From Mycolicibacterium aurum (GTDB taxonomy: Bacteria > Actinomycetota > Actinomycetes > Mycobacteriales > Mycobacteriaceae), in NCBI GenBank assembly GCA_900078775.1, contig LT549889.1, positions 1,240,001-1,304,000 of the forward strand: 64,000 nt of DNA, in the 5' to 3' direction. A program made the translations under genes and the position numbers. Positions 41,118 to 50,604 of the stretch are shown in pieces; position 1 is the first letter of the stretch; each line of letters begins with the position of its first letter. The notes below the pieces were generated by a model that did not search any database, was not told where the DNA came from, and was given only the letters and a program-made list of their open reading frames with translations.

Positions 41118-41818
41118 ACCACCCAGATCGCTTCCGCGGCAGGGCTTCCCAAGTCCACCGTGGTGACCGAACCGTCCTCGCCGGGGACGGCGGGCCCCTG
41201 CACGGCGACCGAGATCATGCCGGCGAAATCGCGGCGGGCCACCACCCGCAGGTGCGAATCCAGCGCGATGCCGACGCTGTCGAAGTAGCGCAGCATCTCC
41301 GGGTCGGCATCCGAGATCCGGGCCACCGTGCCATCCTCACCGTCGGCGCAGACCGACAGCTGCCGCGCCGGGGGCGTGGGCACCCGGCCGTCCGGCGCCG
41401 GGATCGGGTCGCCGTGCGGGTCCCGGGTCGGAAAGCCCAGCTTCGCGTCGATCCGGTCGAGCATCCGGTCCGACACCGCGTGCTCGAGGATCTCGGCCTC
41501 GTCGTGCACCTCGTCCCAGCCGTAGCCGAGCTCGCGCACCAGGAACGTCTCCATCAGGCGGTGCCGGCGCACCATCGCCAGCGCGGCCTGGCGGCCGGCC
41601 TCGGTGAGCGTCACCGCGCCGTATTTGGCGTGGTCCACCAGGCCCTGATCGGCCAGCTTGCGGATGGACTCCGACGCGGTACTCGCCGAAACACCGATCC
41701 GTTCGGCCAGCAGTTTGGTGCTCACCTTGTCCGGGGACCACTCCTGGGCGGTCCAGATCACCTTCAGGTAGTCCTGTGCAACCGTCGTCAAGTCCTGCGG
41801 GTTGCTGTTGGAATCCAC
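41114..41818 (-). CDS. sirR: DtxR/MntR-family manganese-dependent repressor
   Basis: A 234-residue Fe/Mn-dependent regulator. Its winged helix has YLKVIWTAQEW, VSTKLLAERIGVSASTASES and IRKLADQGLVDHAKYGAVTLT; its dimerisation and metal domain has HRLMETFLVRELGYGWDEVH then EAEILEHAVSDRMLDRID, HGDPIPAPDG; and it ends in a C-terminal SH3-like FeoA domain. The M. tuberculosis counterpart Rv2788 has been renamed MntR for its Mn response. GTG 41818 gives the conserved short N-terminus and lies 8 nt after a TAAACT -10. An inverted repeat in its promoter is probably its own operator. Confidence 0.93.
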   Translation of the reverse strand: MDSNSNPQDLTTVAQDYLKVIWTAQEWSPDKVSTKLLAERIGVSASTASESIRKLADQGLVDHAKYGAVTLTEAGRQAALAMVRRHRLMETFLVRELGYGWDEVHDEAEILEHAVSDRMLDRIDAKLGFPTRDPHGDPIPAPDGRVPTPPARQLSVCADGEDGTVARISDADPEMLRYFDSVGIALDSHLRVVARRDFAGMISVAVQGPAVPGEDGSVTTVDLGSPAAEAIWVV

Positions 41819-41826
41819 GACTACCG

Positions 41827-41832
41827 AGTTTA
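41827..41832 (-). promoter_or_regulatory. -10 element of sirR (leaderless)
   Basis: TAAACT on the minus strand is 8 nt before GTG 41818 and abuts the inverted repeat 41832-41846. Confidence 0.45.
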
Positions 41833-41846
41833 GGCAATCGTTGCCT
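41832..41846. promoter_or_regulatory. putative MntR/SirR operator
   Basis: AGGCAATCGTTGCCT has perfect 6-bp arms (AGGCAA/TTGCCT) around TCG. It lies between the divergent sirR and ribF genes and touches the sirR -10 element, as expected for metal-dependent autorepression by a DtxR-family protein. Confidence 0.55.
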
Positions 41847-41886
41847 GATCCGGGTATCCAAGGCAGACGGCCGCGAGTCCGCGCCG

Positions 41887-41892
41887 TACGCT
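41887..41892 (+). promoter_or_regulatory. -10 element of ribF (leaderless)
   Basis: TACGCT is 7 nt before GTG 41900. Confidence 0.4.
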
Positions 41893-41899
41893 TGCCGAT

Positions 41900-42871
41900 G
41901 TGCAACGGTGGCGGGGCCGGGAGGACATCCCCACAGACTGGGGTCGGTGTGTCTTGACCATCGGCGTGTTCGACGGTGTTCACCGTGGACACGCCGAGTT
42001 GATCAGTCATGCGGTGAAATCGGGTCGATCGCGCGGGGTTCCCACCGTGCTGATGACCTTCGATCCCCATCCGATGGAAGTGGTGTTCCCGGGCAATCAC
42101 CCGGCGCAGCTGACCACGCTGACCCGGCGCGCCGAACTGGTCGAGGAGACCGGGATCGACGTGTTCCTGGTGATGCCGTTCACCGCAGACTTCATGAAGC
42201 TCACCCCGGAGCGCTACATCCACGAATTGCTGGTCGAGAGCCTGCACGTGGTGGAGGTGGTGGTGGGGGAGAACTTCACCTTCGGCAAGAAGGCCGCCGG
42301 CAACGTGGATCTGCTACGCAAGGCCGGTGAACGATTCGGGTTCGCAGTGGAGGGCATGTCACTGGTGACGGAGCACAACCGGGACGAGACGGTCACCTTC
42401 TCGTCCACCTACATCCGGTCCTGCGTGGACGCCGGTGACGTGGTGACCGCGGCCGAGGCGCTCGGCCGCCCGCACCGCGTCGAGGGCGTGGTGGTGCGCG
42501 GCGACGGGCGCGGGCGCCACCTCGGCTTCCCGACCGCGAATGTGGCCCCGCCCATGCATTCGGCGATCCCGGCCGACGGCGTGTACGCGGCCTGGTTCAC
42601 CGTCCTCGGACACGGCCCGGTGGTCGGCACCGTCACCCCGGGCGAGCGCTATCTGGCCGCCGTCTCGGTGGGCACCAACCCGACCTTCTCCGGGCGCACC
42701 CGCACCGTCGAGGCGTTCGTGCTGGACGCCGAGGCCGACCTGTACGGCCAGCACGTCGCGGTGGACTTCGTGGCCCGGATCCGCGGCCAGGAGAAGTTCG
42801 ATTCCGTCGACGATCTGGTGGTGGCGATGCGCCGCGACACCGAGAAGGCCCGCACGATTCTGTCCTCGTAG
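41900..42871 (+). CDS. ribF: bifunctional riboflavin kinase/FAD synthetase
   Basis: A 323-residue enzyme making FMN and FAD. The N-terminal adenylyltransferase domain has LTIGVFDGVHRGHAELI (nucleotidyl transferase HxGH-type), TFDPHPMEVVFPGNHP, VVVGENFTFGKKAAGN and FSSTYIRSCVDAGDV. The C-terminal riboflavin kinase domain (about residue 190 on) has VVRGDGRGRHLGFPTANV, GVYAAWF, AVSVGTNPTF and EAFVLDAEADLYGQHVAVDF. All catalytic blocks are intact. The rpsO gene follows after 100 nt. Confidence 0.96.
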   Translation: MQRWRGREDIPTDWGRCVLTIGVFDGVHRGHAELISHAVKSGRSRGVPTVLMTFDPHPMEVVFPGNHPAQLTTLTRRAELVEETGIDVFLVMPFTADFMKLTPERYIHELLVESLHVVEVVVGENFTFGKKAAGNVDLLRKAGERFGFAVEGMSLVTEHNRDETVTFSSTYIRSCVDAGDVVTAAEALGRPHRVEGVVVRGDGRGRHLGFPTANVAPPMHSAIPADGVYAAWFTVLGHGPVVGTVTPGERYLAAVSVGTNPTFSGRTRTVEAFVLDAEADLYGQHVAVDFVARIRGQEKFDSVDDLVVAMRRDTEKARTILSS

Positions 42872-42882
42872 GGCGGCGCTGA

Positions 42883-42888
42883 TACACT
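42883..42888 (+). promoter_or_regulatory. -10 element and leader of rpsO
   Basis: TACACT would start transcription near 42895, giving a leader of about 77 nt. It contains CGGCG/CGCCG arms around GCCG at about 42919-42932. S15 mRNAs are commonly autoregulated through such leaders. Confidence 0.35.
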
Positions 42889-42971
42889 TCCCGGCGACCC
42901 AGCGCGCGCTGCAGTTCGCGGCGGCCGCGCCGAACGTTTTCCTTCGCGGACCTATTTGATGGAGTTGTTTC

Positions 42972-43241
42972 GTGGCGCTCACTGCCGACCAGAAAAAAGA
43001 GATCCTCGGCCAGTACGGCCTGCATGACACCGACACTGGTTCGCCGGAGGCTCAGGTGGCCCTGCTGACCAAGCGGATCGTCGATCTGACCGAACACCTC
43101 AAGCAGCACAAGCACGATCACCACTCGCGGCGGGGGCTGCTGCTGCTGGTCGGTCGCCGGCGCCGGTTGCTCAAGTACGTCGCCGCGGTCGACGTCGAGC
43201 GCTACCGGTCGCTGATCGAGCGCCTCGGTCTGCGCCGCTGA
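42972..43241 (+). CDS. rpsO: 30S ribosomal protein S15
   Basis: An 89-residue primary 16S rRNA-binding protein of the central domain. It has [20 protein letters not shown], the [20 protein letters not shown] region that contacts rRNA and [21 protein letters not shown] at the end, all standard for S15. The GTG start follows a GATGGAG ribosome site. The 3' end overlaps the lppU frame by CTGA. Confidence 0.97.
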   Translation: MALTADQKKEILGQYGLHDTDTGSPEAQVALLTKRIVDLTEHLKQHKHDHHSRRGLLLLVGRRRRLLKYVAAVDVERYRSLIERLGLRR

Positions 43242-43729
43242 CCCACCGATCTGCGGCGCTCTGCGCCGCGATCGTTCTCTCGGGGGGACTCACCGGTTGT
43301 TCGTCGGCCGCTGCCACCGCCTTTCAGGTCGGAGACTGCCTGCAGGTGGTGGGCACGCCGGACCGGCCGGACGTGATCAGGGCCGCCTGCGGCGGCCCCG
43401 ATTCGACGTTCAAGGTGATCGCGACGGTCACCGACAGCGACGAATGCCCGTCAGACGTGGACTCCTACTACGCCACGCGTAACACCTTGAGCGACACCAG
43501 CAGCACTCTGTGCATGGATGTCGACTGGGTGTTGGGCCAGTGCATGAGTGTGGATCCCGACGGCGTCCGGGACCCGGCGCGTGTCGACTGCAAGGACGAC
43601 TCGCAACCGAACCGGAAGCGGGCGACCCAGATCCTGCAGGGCATCGTCGACGCCGATCAGTGCCGCAGTGGAATGGGCTACTCCTACACCGCACGCGGGT
43701 TCACCGTGTGTGTCGACGACGTCGCCTGA
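43238..43729 (+). CDS. lppU: lipoprotein LppU
   Basis: The open frame starts in the last codons of rpsO. The only start-like codon before the signal peptide is CTG 43238, in the overlap CTGA. From there it gives [20 protein letters not shown], a short lipoprotein signal ending in the lipobox LTGC; mature residues include [32 protein letters not shown] and [12 protein letters not shown] 43346 is in frame but would delete the lipobox. The total is about 163 residues with several Cys pairs. It is a cell-envelope lipoprotein of unknown function; position and sequence agree with Rv2784c. Confidence 0.8.
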   Translation: MTHRSAALCAAIVLSGGLTGCSSAAATAFQVGDCLQVVGTPDRPDVIRAACGGPDSTFKVIATVTDSDECPSDVDSYYATRNTLSDTSSTLCMDVDWVLGQCMSVDPDGVRDPARVDCKDDSQPNRKRATQILQGIVDADQCRSGMGYSYTARGFTVCVDDVA

Positions 43730-43751
43730 GGGCCGCCCACCTGCTCCGGTG

Positions 43752-43757
43752 TAACAT
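43752..43757 (+). promoter_or_regulatory. -10 element upstream of gpsI (or weak terminator)
   Basis: TAACAT with upstream GGTG resembles an extended -10 and would give gpsI a leader of about 230 nt. The same bases form AACAT/ATGTT arms followed by TT, so a weak lppU terminator is the alternative. Confidence 0.35.
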
Positions 43758-43854
43758 GAAGATGTTTTGGGCCACCCGGTGACCATTCACCCGGCCGAAA
43801 CAGGGTGCGGTTCGCGCAGTACCGCGCGCCCCGTTCCCGCGCGTCACAGCAGTA

Positions 43855-43907
43855 CCCGCCTGATCGGGCGGTCTTCGGTAGTGGCTGCCGGGGTTTCGAA
43901 CCCCGGC
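43855..43907 (+). ncRNA. double-hairpin 5' leader of gpsI
   Basis: Two perfect stems lie in the gpsI leader: CCCGCC/GGGCGG with loop TGATC (43855-43871) and GCCGGGGTT/AACCCCGGC with loop TCG (43887-43907). PNPase mRNAs in other bacteria are autoregulated through leader hairpins; a similar role here is inference. A run of lppU termination is the alternative. Confidence 0.4.
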
Positions 43908-43992
43908 CGCTTCGATCGACGGCCGTAGCCGACTTCAGGGAATCGCTGACGCGTGACGACGCAAAACAGCTGAATACCCAGAAAGGCTGCCT

Positions 43993-46236
43993 ATGTCTGC
44001 AGTTCAAATCGACGAAGGCGTTTTCGAGACCACCGCCGTCATCGACAACGGGAGCTTCGGCACCCGTACCATCCGCTTCGAGACCGGCCGGCTGGCCCAG
44101 CAGGCCGCGGGTTCCGTGGTCGCCTACCTCGACGACGACACCATGCTGCTGAGCGCCACCACCGCCAGCAAGAGCCCGAAGGACCACTTCGACTTCTTCC
44201 CGCTTACCATCGACGTCGAGGAGCGGATGTACGCCGCGGGTCGCATCCCCGGCTCGTTCTTCCGTCGTGAGGGCCGTCCCTCCACCGACGCGATCCTGAC
44301 CTGCCGCCTGATCGACCGCCCGCTGCGCCCGACCTTCGTGTCCGGCCTGCGCAACGAGATCCAGGTCGTGGTCACCGTGCTGAGCCTGGATCCCAAGGAC
44401 CTCTACGACGTGTTGGCGATCAACGCCGCGTCGGCCTCCACCCAGATCTCCGGCCTGCCGTTCGCCGGCCCGGTCGGCGGCGTGCGGGTGGCCCTCATCA
44501 ACGGCCAGTGGGTCGCGTTCCCGACCGTCGAGCAGCTCGAAGACGCCGTGTTCGACATGGTGGTCGCCGGCCGCAAGGTCGGCGAGGGAGACTCCGCTGA
44601 CGTCGCGATCATGATGGTCGAGGCCGAGGCGACCGAGAAGGTCATCGACCTGGTCGCCGGTGGCGCCGGTGCGCCGACCGAGGCCGTCGTGGCCGAGGGC
44701 CTGGAGGCCGCCAAGCCGTTCATCGCCGCGCTGTGCACCGCGCAGGAGGAACTGCACGCCGCCGCCGGTAAGGCGACCGTGGAGTACCCGCTGTTCCCGG
44801 AATACCAGGACGACGTCTACGCCGAGGTGGCCGCGGTGGCCACCGACGCGCTGTCGCAGGCGCTGACCATCGCCGGCAAGGCCGAGCGTGACGAGCGCAC
44901 CGACGAGATCAAGGGCGAGGTGCTCGAGCGCCTGGCCGGCCAGTTCGAGGGTCGCGAGAAGGAGATCGGCGCCGCCTACCGGTCGCTGACCAAGAAGCTT
45001 GTGCGCCAGCGCATCCTGACCGACCACTTCCGCATCGACGGCCGTGGCGTCACCGACATCCGGGCGCTCTCCGCCGAGGTCGCGATCATCCCGCGGGCGC
45101 ACGGCAGCGCGCTGTTCGAGCGCGGCGAGACCCAGATCATGGGTGTCACCACCCTCGACATGGTCAAGATGGCCCAGCAGATCGACTCGCTCGGGCCCGA
45201 GACCTCCAAGCGCTACATGCACCACTACAACTTCCCGCCGTTCTCCACCGGTGAGACCGGCCGTGTCGGTTCGCCCAAGCGCCGCGAGATCGGCCACGGC
45301 GCGCTCGCCGAGCGTGCGCTGGTGCCGGTGCTGCCCAGCGTCGAGGAGTTCCCGTACGCCATCCGTCAGGTCTCGGAGGCGTTGGGCTCCAACGGTTCCA
45401 CCTCGATGGGCTCGGTGTGTGCCTCGACCCTGTCGCTGCTGAACGCCGGTGTGCCGCTGAAGGCGCCGGTGGCCGGCATCGCGATGGGTCTGGTCTCCGA
45501 TCAGGTCGACGGTGAGACCCGCTACGTCACCCTCACCGACATCCTCGGCGCCGAGGATGCGTTCGGCGACATGGACTTCAAGTGCGCGGGCACCAAGGAC
45601 TTCGTCACCGCCCTGCAGTTGGACACCAAGCTCGACGGCATCCCGTCGAAGGTGCTGGCCGGCGCCCTGGCCCAGGCCAAGGACGCCCGCATCACCATCC
45701 TGGAGGTGATGGCCGAGGCCATCGACGCCCCGGATGAGATGAGCCCGTTCGCACCGCGGATCACCACCATCAAGGTGCCGGTCGACAAGATCGGCGAGGT
45801 GATCGGGCCCAAGGGCAAGATGATCAACTCGATCACCGAGGAGACCGGCGCGTCGATCTCCATCGAGGACGACGGCACCGTGTTCGTCGGCGCCAGCAAT
45901 GGCGAGGCCGCCCAGGCCGCGATCGACAAGATCAACGCGATCGCCAACCCGCAGCTGCCCAAGGTCGGTGAGCGGTTCCTCGGCACCGTGGTCAAGACCA
46001 CCGACTTCGGTGCGTTCGTTTCGCTGCTGCCCGGCCGTGACGGCCTGGTGCACATCTCGAAGCTGGGCCGCGGCAAGCGGGTGGCCAAGGTCGAGGATGT
46101 GGCCAAGGTGGGCGACAAGCTGCGCGTCGAGATCGCCGACATCGACAACCGCGGCAAGATCTCGCTGGTCCTCGTCGATGAGGAGGCCGCCGAGGCCCCC
46201 GCGGCGGACACCGCTCCGGCCGACGCCGAGGCGTAA
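43993..46236 (+). CDS. gpsI: polynucleotide phosphorylase (GpsI)
   Basis: A 747-residue 3'-5' exoribonuclease/polymerase of RNA decay. It has two RNase PH domains ([40 protein letters not shown]; then [39 protein letters not shown] and [20 protein letters not shown]), the all-alpha linker, a KH domain ([20 protein letters not shown]) and an S1 domain ([20 protein letters not shown]). The catalytic DxxxxxD region [10 protein letters not shown] shows a Cys in place of the more usual Val-Ala. ATG 43993 follows an AGAAAGG site. A perfect palindromic terminator follows. Confidence 0.97.
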   Translation: MSAVQIDEGVFETTAVIDNGSFGTRTIRFETGRLAQQAAGSVVAYLDDDTMLLSATTASKSPKDHFDFFPLTIDVEERMYAAGRIPGSFFRREGRPSTDAILTCRLIDRPLRPTFVSGLRNEIQVVVTVLSLDPKDLYDVLAINAASASTQISGLPFAGPVGGVRVALINGQWVAFPTVEQLEDAVFDMVVAGRKVGEGDSADVAIMMVEAEATEKVIDLVAGGAGAPTEAVVAEGLEAAKPFIAALCTAQEELHAAAGKATVEYPLFPEYQDDVYAEVAAVATDALSQALTIAGKAERDERTDEIKGEVLERLAGQFEGREKEIGAAYRSLTKKLVRQRILTDHFRIDGRGVTDIRALSAEVAIIPRAHGSALFERGETQIMGVTTLDMVKMAQQIDSLGPETSKRYMHHYNFPPFSTGETGRVGSPKRREIGHGALAERALVPVLPSVEEFPYAIRQVSEALGSNGSTSMGSVCASTLSLLNAGVPLKAPVAGIAMGLVSDQVDGETRYVTLTDILGAEDAFGDMDFKCAGTKDFVTALQLDTKLDGIPSKVLAGALAQAKDARITILEVMAEAIDAPDEMSPFAPRITTIKVPVDKIGEVIGPKGKMINSITEETGASISIEDDGTVFVGASNGEAAQAAIDKINAIANPQLPKVGERFLGTVVKTTDFGAFVSLLPGRDGLVHISKLGRGKRVAKVEDVAKVGDKLRVEIADIDNRGKISLVLVDEEAAEAPAADTAPADAEA

Positions 46237-46247
46237 GTCAGCACCGG

Positions 46248-46281
46248 AGATGCCCGGCACCCGATCGGGTGCCGGGCATCT
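46248..46281 (+). terminator. 34-nt perfect palindrome terminator after gpsI
   Basis: AGATGCCCGGCACCC and its exact complement GGGTGCCGGGCATCT flank GATC, a 15-bp stem with a 4-nt loop, 11 nt after the gpsI stop. There is only TTCC downstream, typical of mycobacterial hairpins lacking a U-tract. It ends 59 nt before pepR. Confidence 0.75.
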
Positions 46282-46340
46282 TCCGCATAGCGGCCCACCG
46301 GGGGATACACCCGGTGTGGGTCGCCGCAGAGAGGAGTGCC

Positions 46341-47627
46341 ATGCCCACGGCAGTGCGCCGAACGGACCTGCCCGGAGGACTTCGGGTGGTCACCGAACAT
46401 CTCCCGTCCGTGCACTCGGCCTCGGTCGGGGTGTGGGTGGGTGTCGGGTCGCGCGATGAGGGCGCCACGGTGGCCGGTGCGGCCCACTTCCTGGAACATC
46501 TGCTGTTCAAGTCGACCCCGACCCGCAGCGCGGTCGAGATCGCGCAGGCCGTCGACGCCGTCGGCGGTGAGCTGAACGCCTTCACCGCCCGTGAGCACAC
46601 CTGCTACTACGCCCACGTGCTGGACTCGGATCTGGAGCTGGCCGTCGATCTGGTCGCCGATGTGGTGCTGCGCGGCCGGTGCGCCGCCGAGGACGTCGAG
46701 GTCGAGCGTGATGTGGTGCTCGAAGAGATCGCCATGCGCGACGACGACCCGGAGGACACCCTCGGCGACGTGTTCCTGTCCGCGATGTTCGGCTCGCATC
46801 CGGTCGGGCGGCCGGTGATCGGCAGCGTGGAGTCCATCGAGGCGATGACCCGCAGTCAGCTGCACTCGTTCCACGTGCGGCGCTACACGCCGGAGCGGAT
46901 GATCCTGGCGGTGGCCGGCAACGTCGACCACAAGCAGGTCGTCGCGCTCGCCAAGGAGTATTTCGGCCCGCATCTGGTGCGCGGCCGCACCGCGGTGCCG
47001 CACCGCAAGGGCACCGGCCGGGTGACCGGCACACCGGGCCTGGAACTGATCAGCCGGGATTCCGAGCAGACCCACCTGATGGCCGGGGTGCGCACCCCGG
47101 GCCGCTACTGGGAGCACCGCTGGGCCCTGTCGGTACTCAACTCCGCACTCGGCGGCGGGCTGAGTTCGCGTCTGTTCCAACAGATCCGGGAAACCCGCGG
47201 GCTGGCCTACTCGGTGTACTCCACGGTGGACACGTTCTCCGACTCCGGTGCGTTCTCGGTGTACGCGGCCTGCCTGCCCGAGCGTTTCGACGAGGTGGTC
47301 CGGGTGGCCACCGACGTGCTGGCCGATGTGGCGCGCGACGGCATCACCGAATCGGAGTGCCGGATCGCCAAGGGATCACTGCGCGGCGGGTTGGTGCTCG
47401 GCCTGGAGGACTCCGGGTCGCGGATGCACCGGATCGGACGCAATGAGCTGAACTACGGCAAGCATCGCACCATCGCGCAGACCCTCAAGCAGATCGACGC
47501 GGTGACGTTGGCGGAGGTCAACGGCGTCGCCAAGAGTCTGCTGACCAAACCGATGGGCGCGGCGGTGCTGGGGCCGCACAAGACGAAAAGGTCATTGCCG
47601 CAGAGACTTCGGGTGCTGGCCGGCTGA
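46341..47627 (+). CDS. pepR: M16 zinc metallopeptidase PepR
   Basis: A 428-residue inverzincin-type processing peptidase. It has LPGGLRVVTEHLPSVHSASV, the inverted zinc motif HFLEHLLFKST (HxxEH), GGELNAFTAREHTCYYAHVL, the distal Glu in ERDVVLEEIAMRDDDPEDTL, RYTPERMILAVAGNVDH and the C-terminal RETRGLAYSVYS and KGSLRGGLVLGLEDSGSRM. ATG 46341 has a GAGAGGAG ribosome site; an in-frame start at 46269 would read through the gpsI terminator. Neighbours gpsI and pepR are paired as in M. tuberculosis. Confidence 0.94.
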   Translation: MPTAVRRTDLPGGLRVVTEHLPSVHSASVGVWVGVGSRDEGATVAGAAHFLEHLLFKSTPTRSAVEIAQAVDAVGGELNAFTAREHTCYYAHVLDSDLELAVDLVADVVLRGRCAAEDVEVERDVVLEEIAMRDDDPEDTLGDVFLSAMFGSHPVGRPVIGSVESIEAMTRSQLHSFHVRRYTPERMILAVAGNVDHKQVVALAKEYFGPHLVRGRTAVPHRKGTGRVTGTPGLELISRDSEQTHLMAGVRTPGRYWEHRWALSVLNSALGGGLSSRLFQQIRETRGLAYSVYSTVDTFSDSGAFSVYAACLPERFDEVVRVATDVLADVARDGITESECRIAKGSLRGGLVLGLEDSGSRMHRIGRNELNYGKHRTIAQTLKQIDAVTLAEVNGVAKSLLTKPMGAAVLGPHKTKRSLPQRLRVLAG

Positions 47628-47632
47628 GTCGG

Positions 47633-47638
47633 TACAGT
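47633..47638 (+). promoter_or_regulatory. -10 element of the beta-lactamase gene (leaderless)
   Basis: TACAGT is 7 nt before ATG 47646, in the 18-nt gap after pepR and extending into its stop region, so the lactamase can be transcribed independently. Confidence 0.45.
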
Positions 47639-47645
47639 CGGGGTC

Positions 47646-48545
47646 ATGCTCCTGTCTAGACGAAGAATTCTGTTCGGCGGCCTGACACTGGTGGCAGCGG
47701 GGGCGGTGATCGGTTGCACCGACGAATCCGCGGTGGCCTCGCCGGCGCTGACCTGGGAGGAGCAGGTCCGTGAACTCGAGGCCCGGTACAACGCCTTCAT
47801 CGGTGTGTACGCGGCGAATCTGGATTCCGGCGTGACCCTGGAGAACCGGGCCGACGAGACCTTCGCGCTGTGCTCGACCTTCAAGGCCTACGCGGCCGCG
47901 GCGGTGCTGCAGCGGGTCGCCGCGGGTGAATTGTCGCTGGAGCAGCGGGTTTTCGTGGACCCCGCGGCCCTGCTGCCGAACTCGCCGGTGACCGGTGAGC
48001 ACGCCGGAGCGGAGATGACGCTGGCCGAGCTGTCCCAGGCGGCGCTGCAGCGCAGCGATAATCTGGCGGCCAACCTGCTGCTGGAGACCCTGGGCGGGCC
48101 GTCGGCCATCACCGCGTTCGCCCGCAGCATCGGTGACGACCGGACCCGGCTGGACCGCTGGGAGATCGAGCTGAACTCGGCGATCCCGGGGGACCCGCGC
48201 GACACCGGCACGCCCCGGGCGCTCGCGGCCGGCTACCGCAATCTGTTGGTGGGCCAGGCTTTACCGGCAGAGCAGCGAGAACTGCTGGACGGCTGGATGC
48301 GGGCGAACCAGACGTCGAGCATGCGGGCCGGCCTGCCGCCGGACTGGACCACCGCGGACAAGACCGGCAGCGGTGACTACGGCACCACCAACGATGCCGG
48401 GGTGGCCTACGGACCCGACGGCACCCGGCTGCTGCTGACGATCATGACCCGGACGCAGTCGGCCGATGCCGACGCCGAGGGGCTGCGCCCGCTGATCGGG
48501 GAGGTCGCCGCGGCGGCGCTGCCGCATCTGCTCGGCCGGCGATGA
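47646..48545 (+). CDS. class A beta-lactamase, Tat-type lipoprotein
   Basis: A 299-residue serine beta-lactamase. The signal [21 protein letters not shown] combines a twin-arginine-like start with a lipobox (VIGC), implying folded export and membrane anchoring. Active-site motifs are complete: STFK (Ser70/Lys73 in [10 protein letters not shown]), SDN ([13 protein letters not shown]), the omega loop Glu in [17 protein letters not shown] and KTGSGDYG. M. tuberculosis BlaC has SDG instead of SDN and lies elsewhere, so this is a different class A enzyme or a relocated one. It hydrolyses penicillins and cephalosporins by family; the spectrum cannot be read from sequence. Confidence 0.93.
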   Translation: MLLSRRRILFGGLTLVAAGAVIGCTDESAVASPALTWEEQVRELEARYNAFIGVYAANLDSGVTLENRADETFALCSTFKAYAAAAVLQRVAAGELSLEQRVFVDPAALLPNSPVTGEHAGAEMTLAELSQAALQRSDNLAANLLLETLGGPSAITAFARSIGDDRTRLDRWEIELNSAIPGDPRDTGTPRALAAGYRNLLVGQALPAEQRELLDGWMRANQTSSMRAGLPPDWTTADKTGSGDYGTTNDAGVAYGPDGTRLLLTIMTRTQSADADAEGLRPLIGEVAAAALPHLLGRR

Positions 48546-48603
48546 ATTTCCGGTGGCGGCGGTGTCTGTATCGGTGACACCCGGACTCTTGGAGAGGACA
48601 CCG

Positions 48604-49404
48604 ATGACCGAGTACGCCGCCCCGGTGGGGGCGCCCATCTGGTTCGACCTGATGAGCAGCGATCCGGTGCGGTCCGCCGGGTTCTATCGCGCGATCTTCG
48701 GCTGGGAACTGCAGGAGCCGGCCCATCCGGAGTTCGGCGGCTACCGGAACTTCACCCGCGACGGGAAGCGGGTGGCCGGGCTGGTGCCGCACATGGGTGA
48801 GGCCACCGACCCGTCCGACATCTGGTCGGTCTACCTGCACACCGCGGACGCCGCCGCGACCGTCACCGCCGTCGAGGCGGCCGGCGGGTCGGTGATGGTG
48901 CCGCCGATGCCGGTCGGCGACCTGGGTTCGATGATGGTCGCCACCGACACCGCGGGTGCGGTCATCGGCTTCTGGCAGCCCGGCACGCACACCGGGTTCA
49001 GCGCGTGGGGTGAGCACGGTGCACCGTACTGGTTCGAATGCCAGAGCAAGGACTACCGGAAATCCCTGGCGTTCTACCCCGAGGTCCTCGGGGCCCGGGT
49101 GCATGAGATCGGCACCGGCGGCGCCCCGGCGGCCGTCGGCCCAGACCGGTACGCACAGGTGTTCATCGGGGACAGCGCGTATTCCGGAATCATGGACTCC
49201 GCCACCCTGTTTCCCGCCGAGGTGCCCTCCTTCTGGCAGGTCTACATCACGGTCGACGACGTCGCCGCGACCGTCGAGCTGGCCGGATCGCTGGGGGCGG
49301 AGATCCTGATGGCGGGGGAGGACACCCCGTACGGGACGTTGGCCGCCATCAAGGACCCGCTGGGCGCCCTGATCTGTCTGGGCCACCCACCCGCCGGGAT
49401 GTGA
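48604..49404 (+). CDS. two-domain VOC/glyoxalase-like protein
   Basis: A 266-residue protein with two vicinal-oxygen-chelate halves: [20 protein letters not shown] with a FGWEL strand, and [20 protein letters not shown] with VLGARV. The arrangement matches the CFP32/Rv0577-like family of mycobacterial glyoxalase-domain proteins. The His/Glu metal ligands of true glyoxalases are not obvious, so enzymatic activity is uncertain. ATG 48604 follows GAGAGGACACCG. It converges with ald at a 13-nt gap. Confidence 0.85.
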   Translation: MTEYAAPVGAPIWFDLMSSDPVRSAGFYRAIFGWELQEPAHPEFGGYRNFTRDGKRVAGLVPHMGEATDPSDIWSVYLHTADAAATVTAVEAAGGSVMVPPMPVGDLGSMMVATDTAGAVIGFWQPGTHTGFSAWGEHGAPYWFECQSKDYRKSLAFYPEVLGARVHEIGTGGAPAAVGPDRYAQVFIGDSAYSGIMDSATLFPAEVPSFWQVYITVDDVAATVELAGSLGAEILMAGEDTPYGTLAAIKDPLGALICLGHPPAGM

Positions 49405-49417
49405 ACGCCCGCCCCGG

Positions 49418-50533
49418 TCAGGCCAGCAGGCCCGCCGGATCGGTGAACGGCAGGTCCAGGTCGGTGGCCACCTGCTCGGACAACAGGGCGCCCTGGTGGG
49501 TGGACAGGCCCTTGGCCAGTGCGGCATCGGTGCGGCAGGCCTGCTGCCAGCCCTGCTCGGCGAGCTTGATCACGTAGGGCATGGTGGCGTTGGTGAGCGC
49601 GAAGGTGGAGGTCCGCGGCACCGCGCCCGGCATGTTCGCGACACAGTAGAAGACGGTGTCGTGCACGGCGAAGGTCGGGTCGTCGTGGGTGGTGGGCCGG
49701 GAATCCTCGAAGCAGCCGCCCTGGTCGATGGCGATATCCACCAGCACCGCGCCCGACTTCATGTGCGAGACAGTGGAATTGGTGACCAGCTTGGGGGCCT
49801 TGGCGCCGGGTACCAGCACCGCGCCGATGACCAGGTCGGCCTTCTTGACCGCCTCTTCCAGTTCCAGCATGGACGAGTAGCGGGTCTCGATGCCGCCGCC
49901 GAACTCGCCGTCGATCTTGCGCAGGGTGTTGATGTTGAGATCGAACACGGTGACGTGGGCGCCCATGCCCTTGGCGACGCGGGCGGCGTTGTAGCCGGCC
50001 ACCCCGCCGCCGATGACGACGACCTCGGCCGGGGCCACGCCCGGGACGCCGCCCATCAGCACGCCGCGGCCACCGTGGGCCTTCATCAGGTGGTAGGAGC
50101 CGACCTGCGCGGACAGTCGACCGGCGACCTCACTCATCGGGGCCAGCAGTGGCAGCGACCCGTCGGCGGCCTGCACGGTCTCATACGCGATCGAGGTGGT
50201 GCCCGACGCCATCAGCGCATCGGTGCACGGCTTGGAGGCGGCCAGGTGCAGGTAGGTGAACAGGGTCTGGCCCGCGCGCATCAGCGGGTACTCGGACTCG
50301 ATGGGTTCCTTGACCTTGAGCAGCAGATCGGCGTCGGCCCACACCTGCTTGGCGGTGGCGACGATCTCCGCGCCCGCGGCCTTGAAGTCGTTGTCCGAGA
50401 TGGCCGATCCGTCACCGGCGCCGGCCTGGATGACGACGTCATGGCCCCGGCGGGTGAGTTCGGCAACGCCGGCCGGGGTGATGGCGACGCGGAATTCGTT
50501 GTTCTTGATCTCGGTCGGGATGCCGACGAGCAT
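49418..50533 (-). CDS. ald: alanine dehydrogenase
   Basis: A 371-residue NAD-dependent enzyme interconverting alanine and pyruvate plus ammonia (and glyoxylate to glycine). It has [40 protein letters not shown] (catalytic Lys about 74), FTYLHLAAS (His about 96), [20 protein letters not shown] for [19 protein letters not shown] and [20 protein letters not shown]. The frame is intact, unlike the ald of M. bovis. The start has an AAGGAG ribosome site, so the mRNA has a leader. It is controlled by the divergent AldR gene through the shared 92-bp region. Confidence 0.97.
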   Translation of the reverse strand: MLVGIPTEIKNNEFRVAITPAGVAELTRRGHDVVIQAGAGDGSAISDNDFKAAGAEIVATAKQVWADADLLLKVKEPIESEYPLMRAGQTLFTYLHLAASKPCTDALMASGTTSIAYETVQAADGSLPLLAPMSEVAGRLSAQVGSYHLMKAHGGRGVLMGGVPGVAPAEVVVIGGGVAGYNAARVAKGMGAHVTVFDLNINTLRKIDGEFGGGIETRYSSMLELEEAVKKADLVIGAVLVPGAKAPKLVTNSTVSHMKSGAVLVDIAIDQGGCFEDSRPTTHDDPTFAVHDTVFYCVANMPGAVPRTSTFALTNATMPYVIKLAEQGWQQACRTDAALAKGLSTHQGALLSEQVATDLDLPFTDPAGLLA

Positions 50534-50604
50534 GATCGCTCCTTGTTCTCGATGGGGTGGTTCAAGTGTGAAGAACCTTCGCTGGACTGGCAATATTTGT
50601 GTTG

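Noticed and set aside
43884..43910. Possible tRNA T-arm (GGGGTTTCGAACCCC)
   Set aside because: The stem is 9 bp with a 3-nt loop, the T-loop register does not pair, and no acceptor, D or anticodon arms are found around it.
43684..46260. 858-codon open frame antisense to gpsI
   Set aside because: Shadow of a strongly GC3-biased gene; no domain and no promoter.
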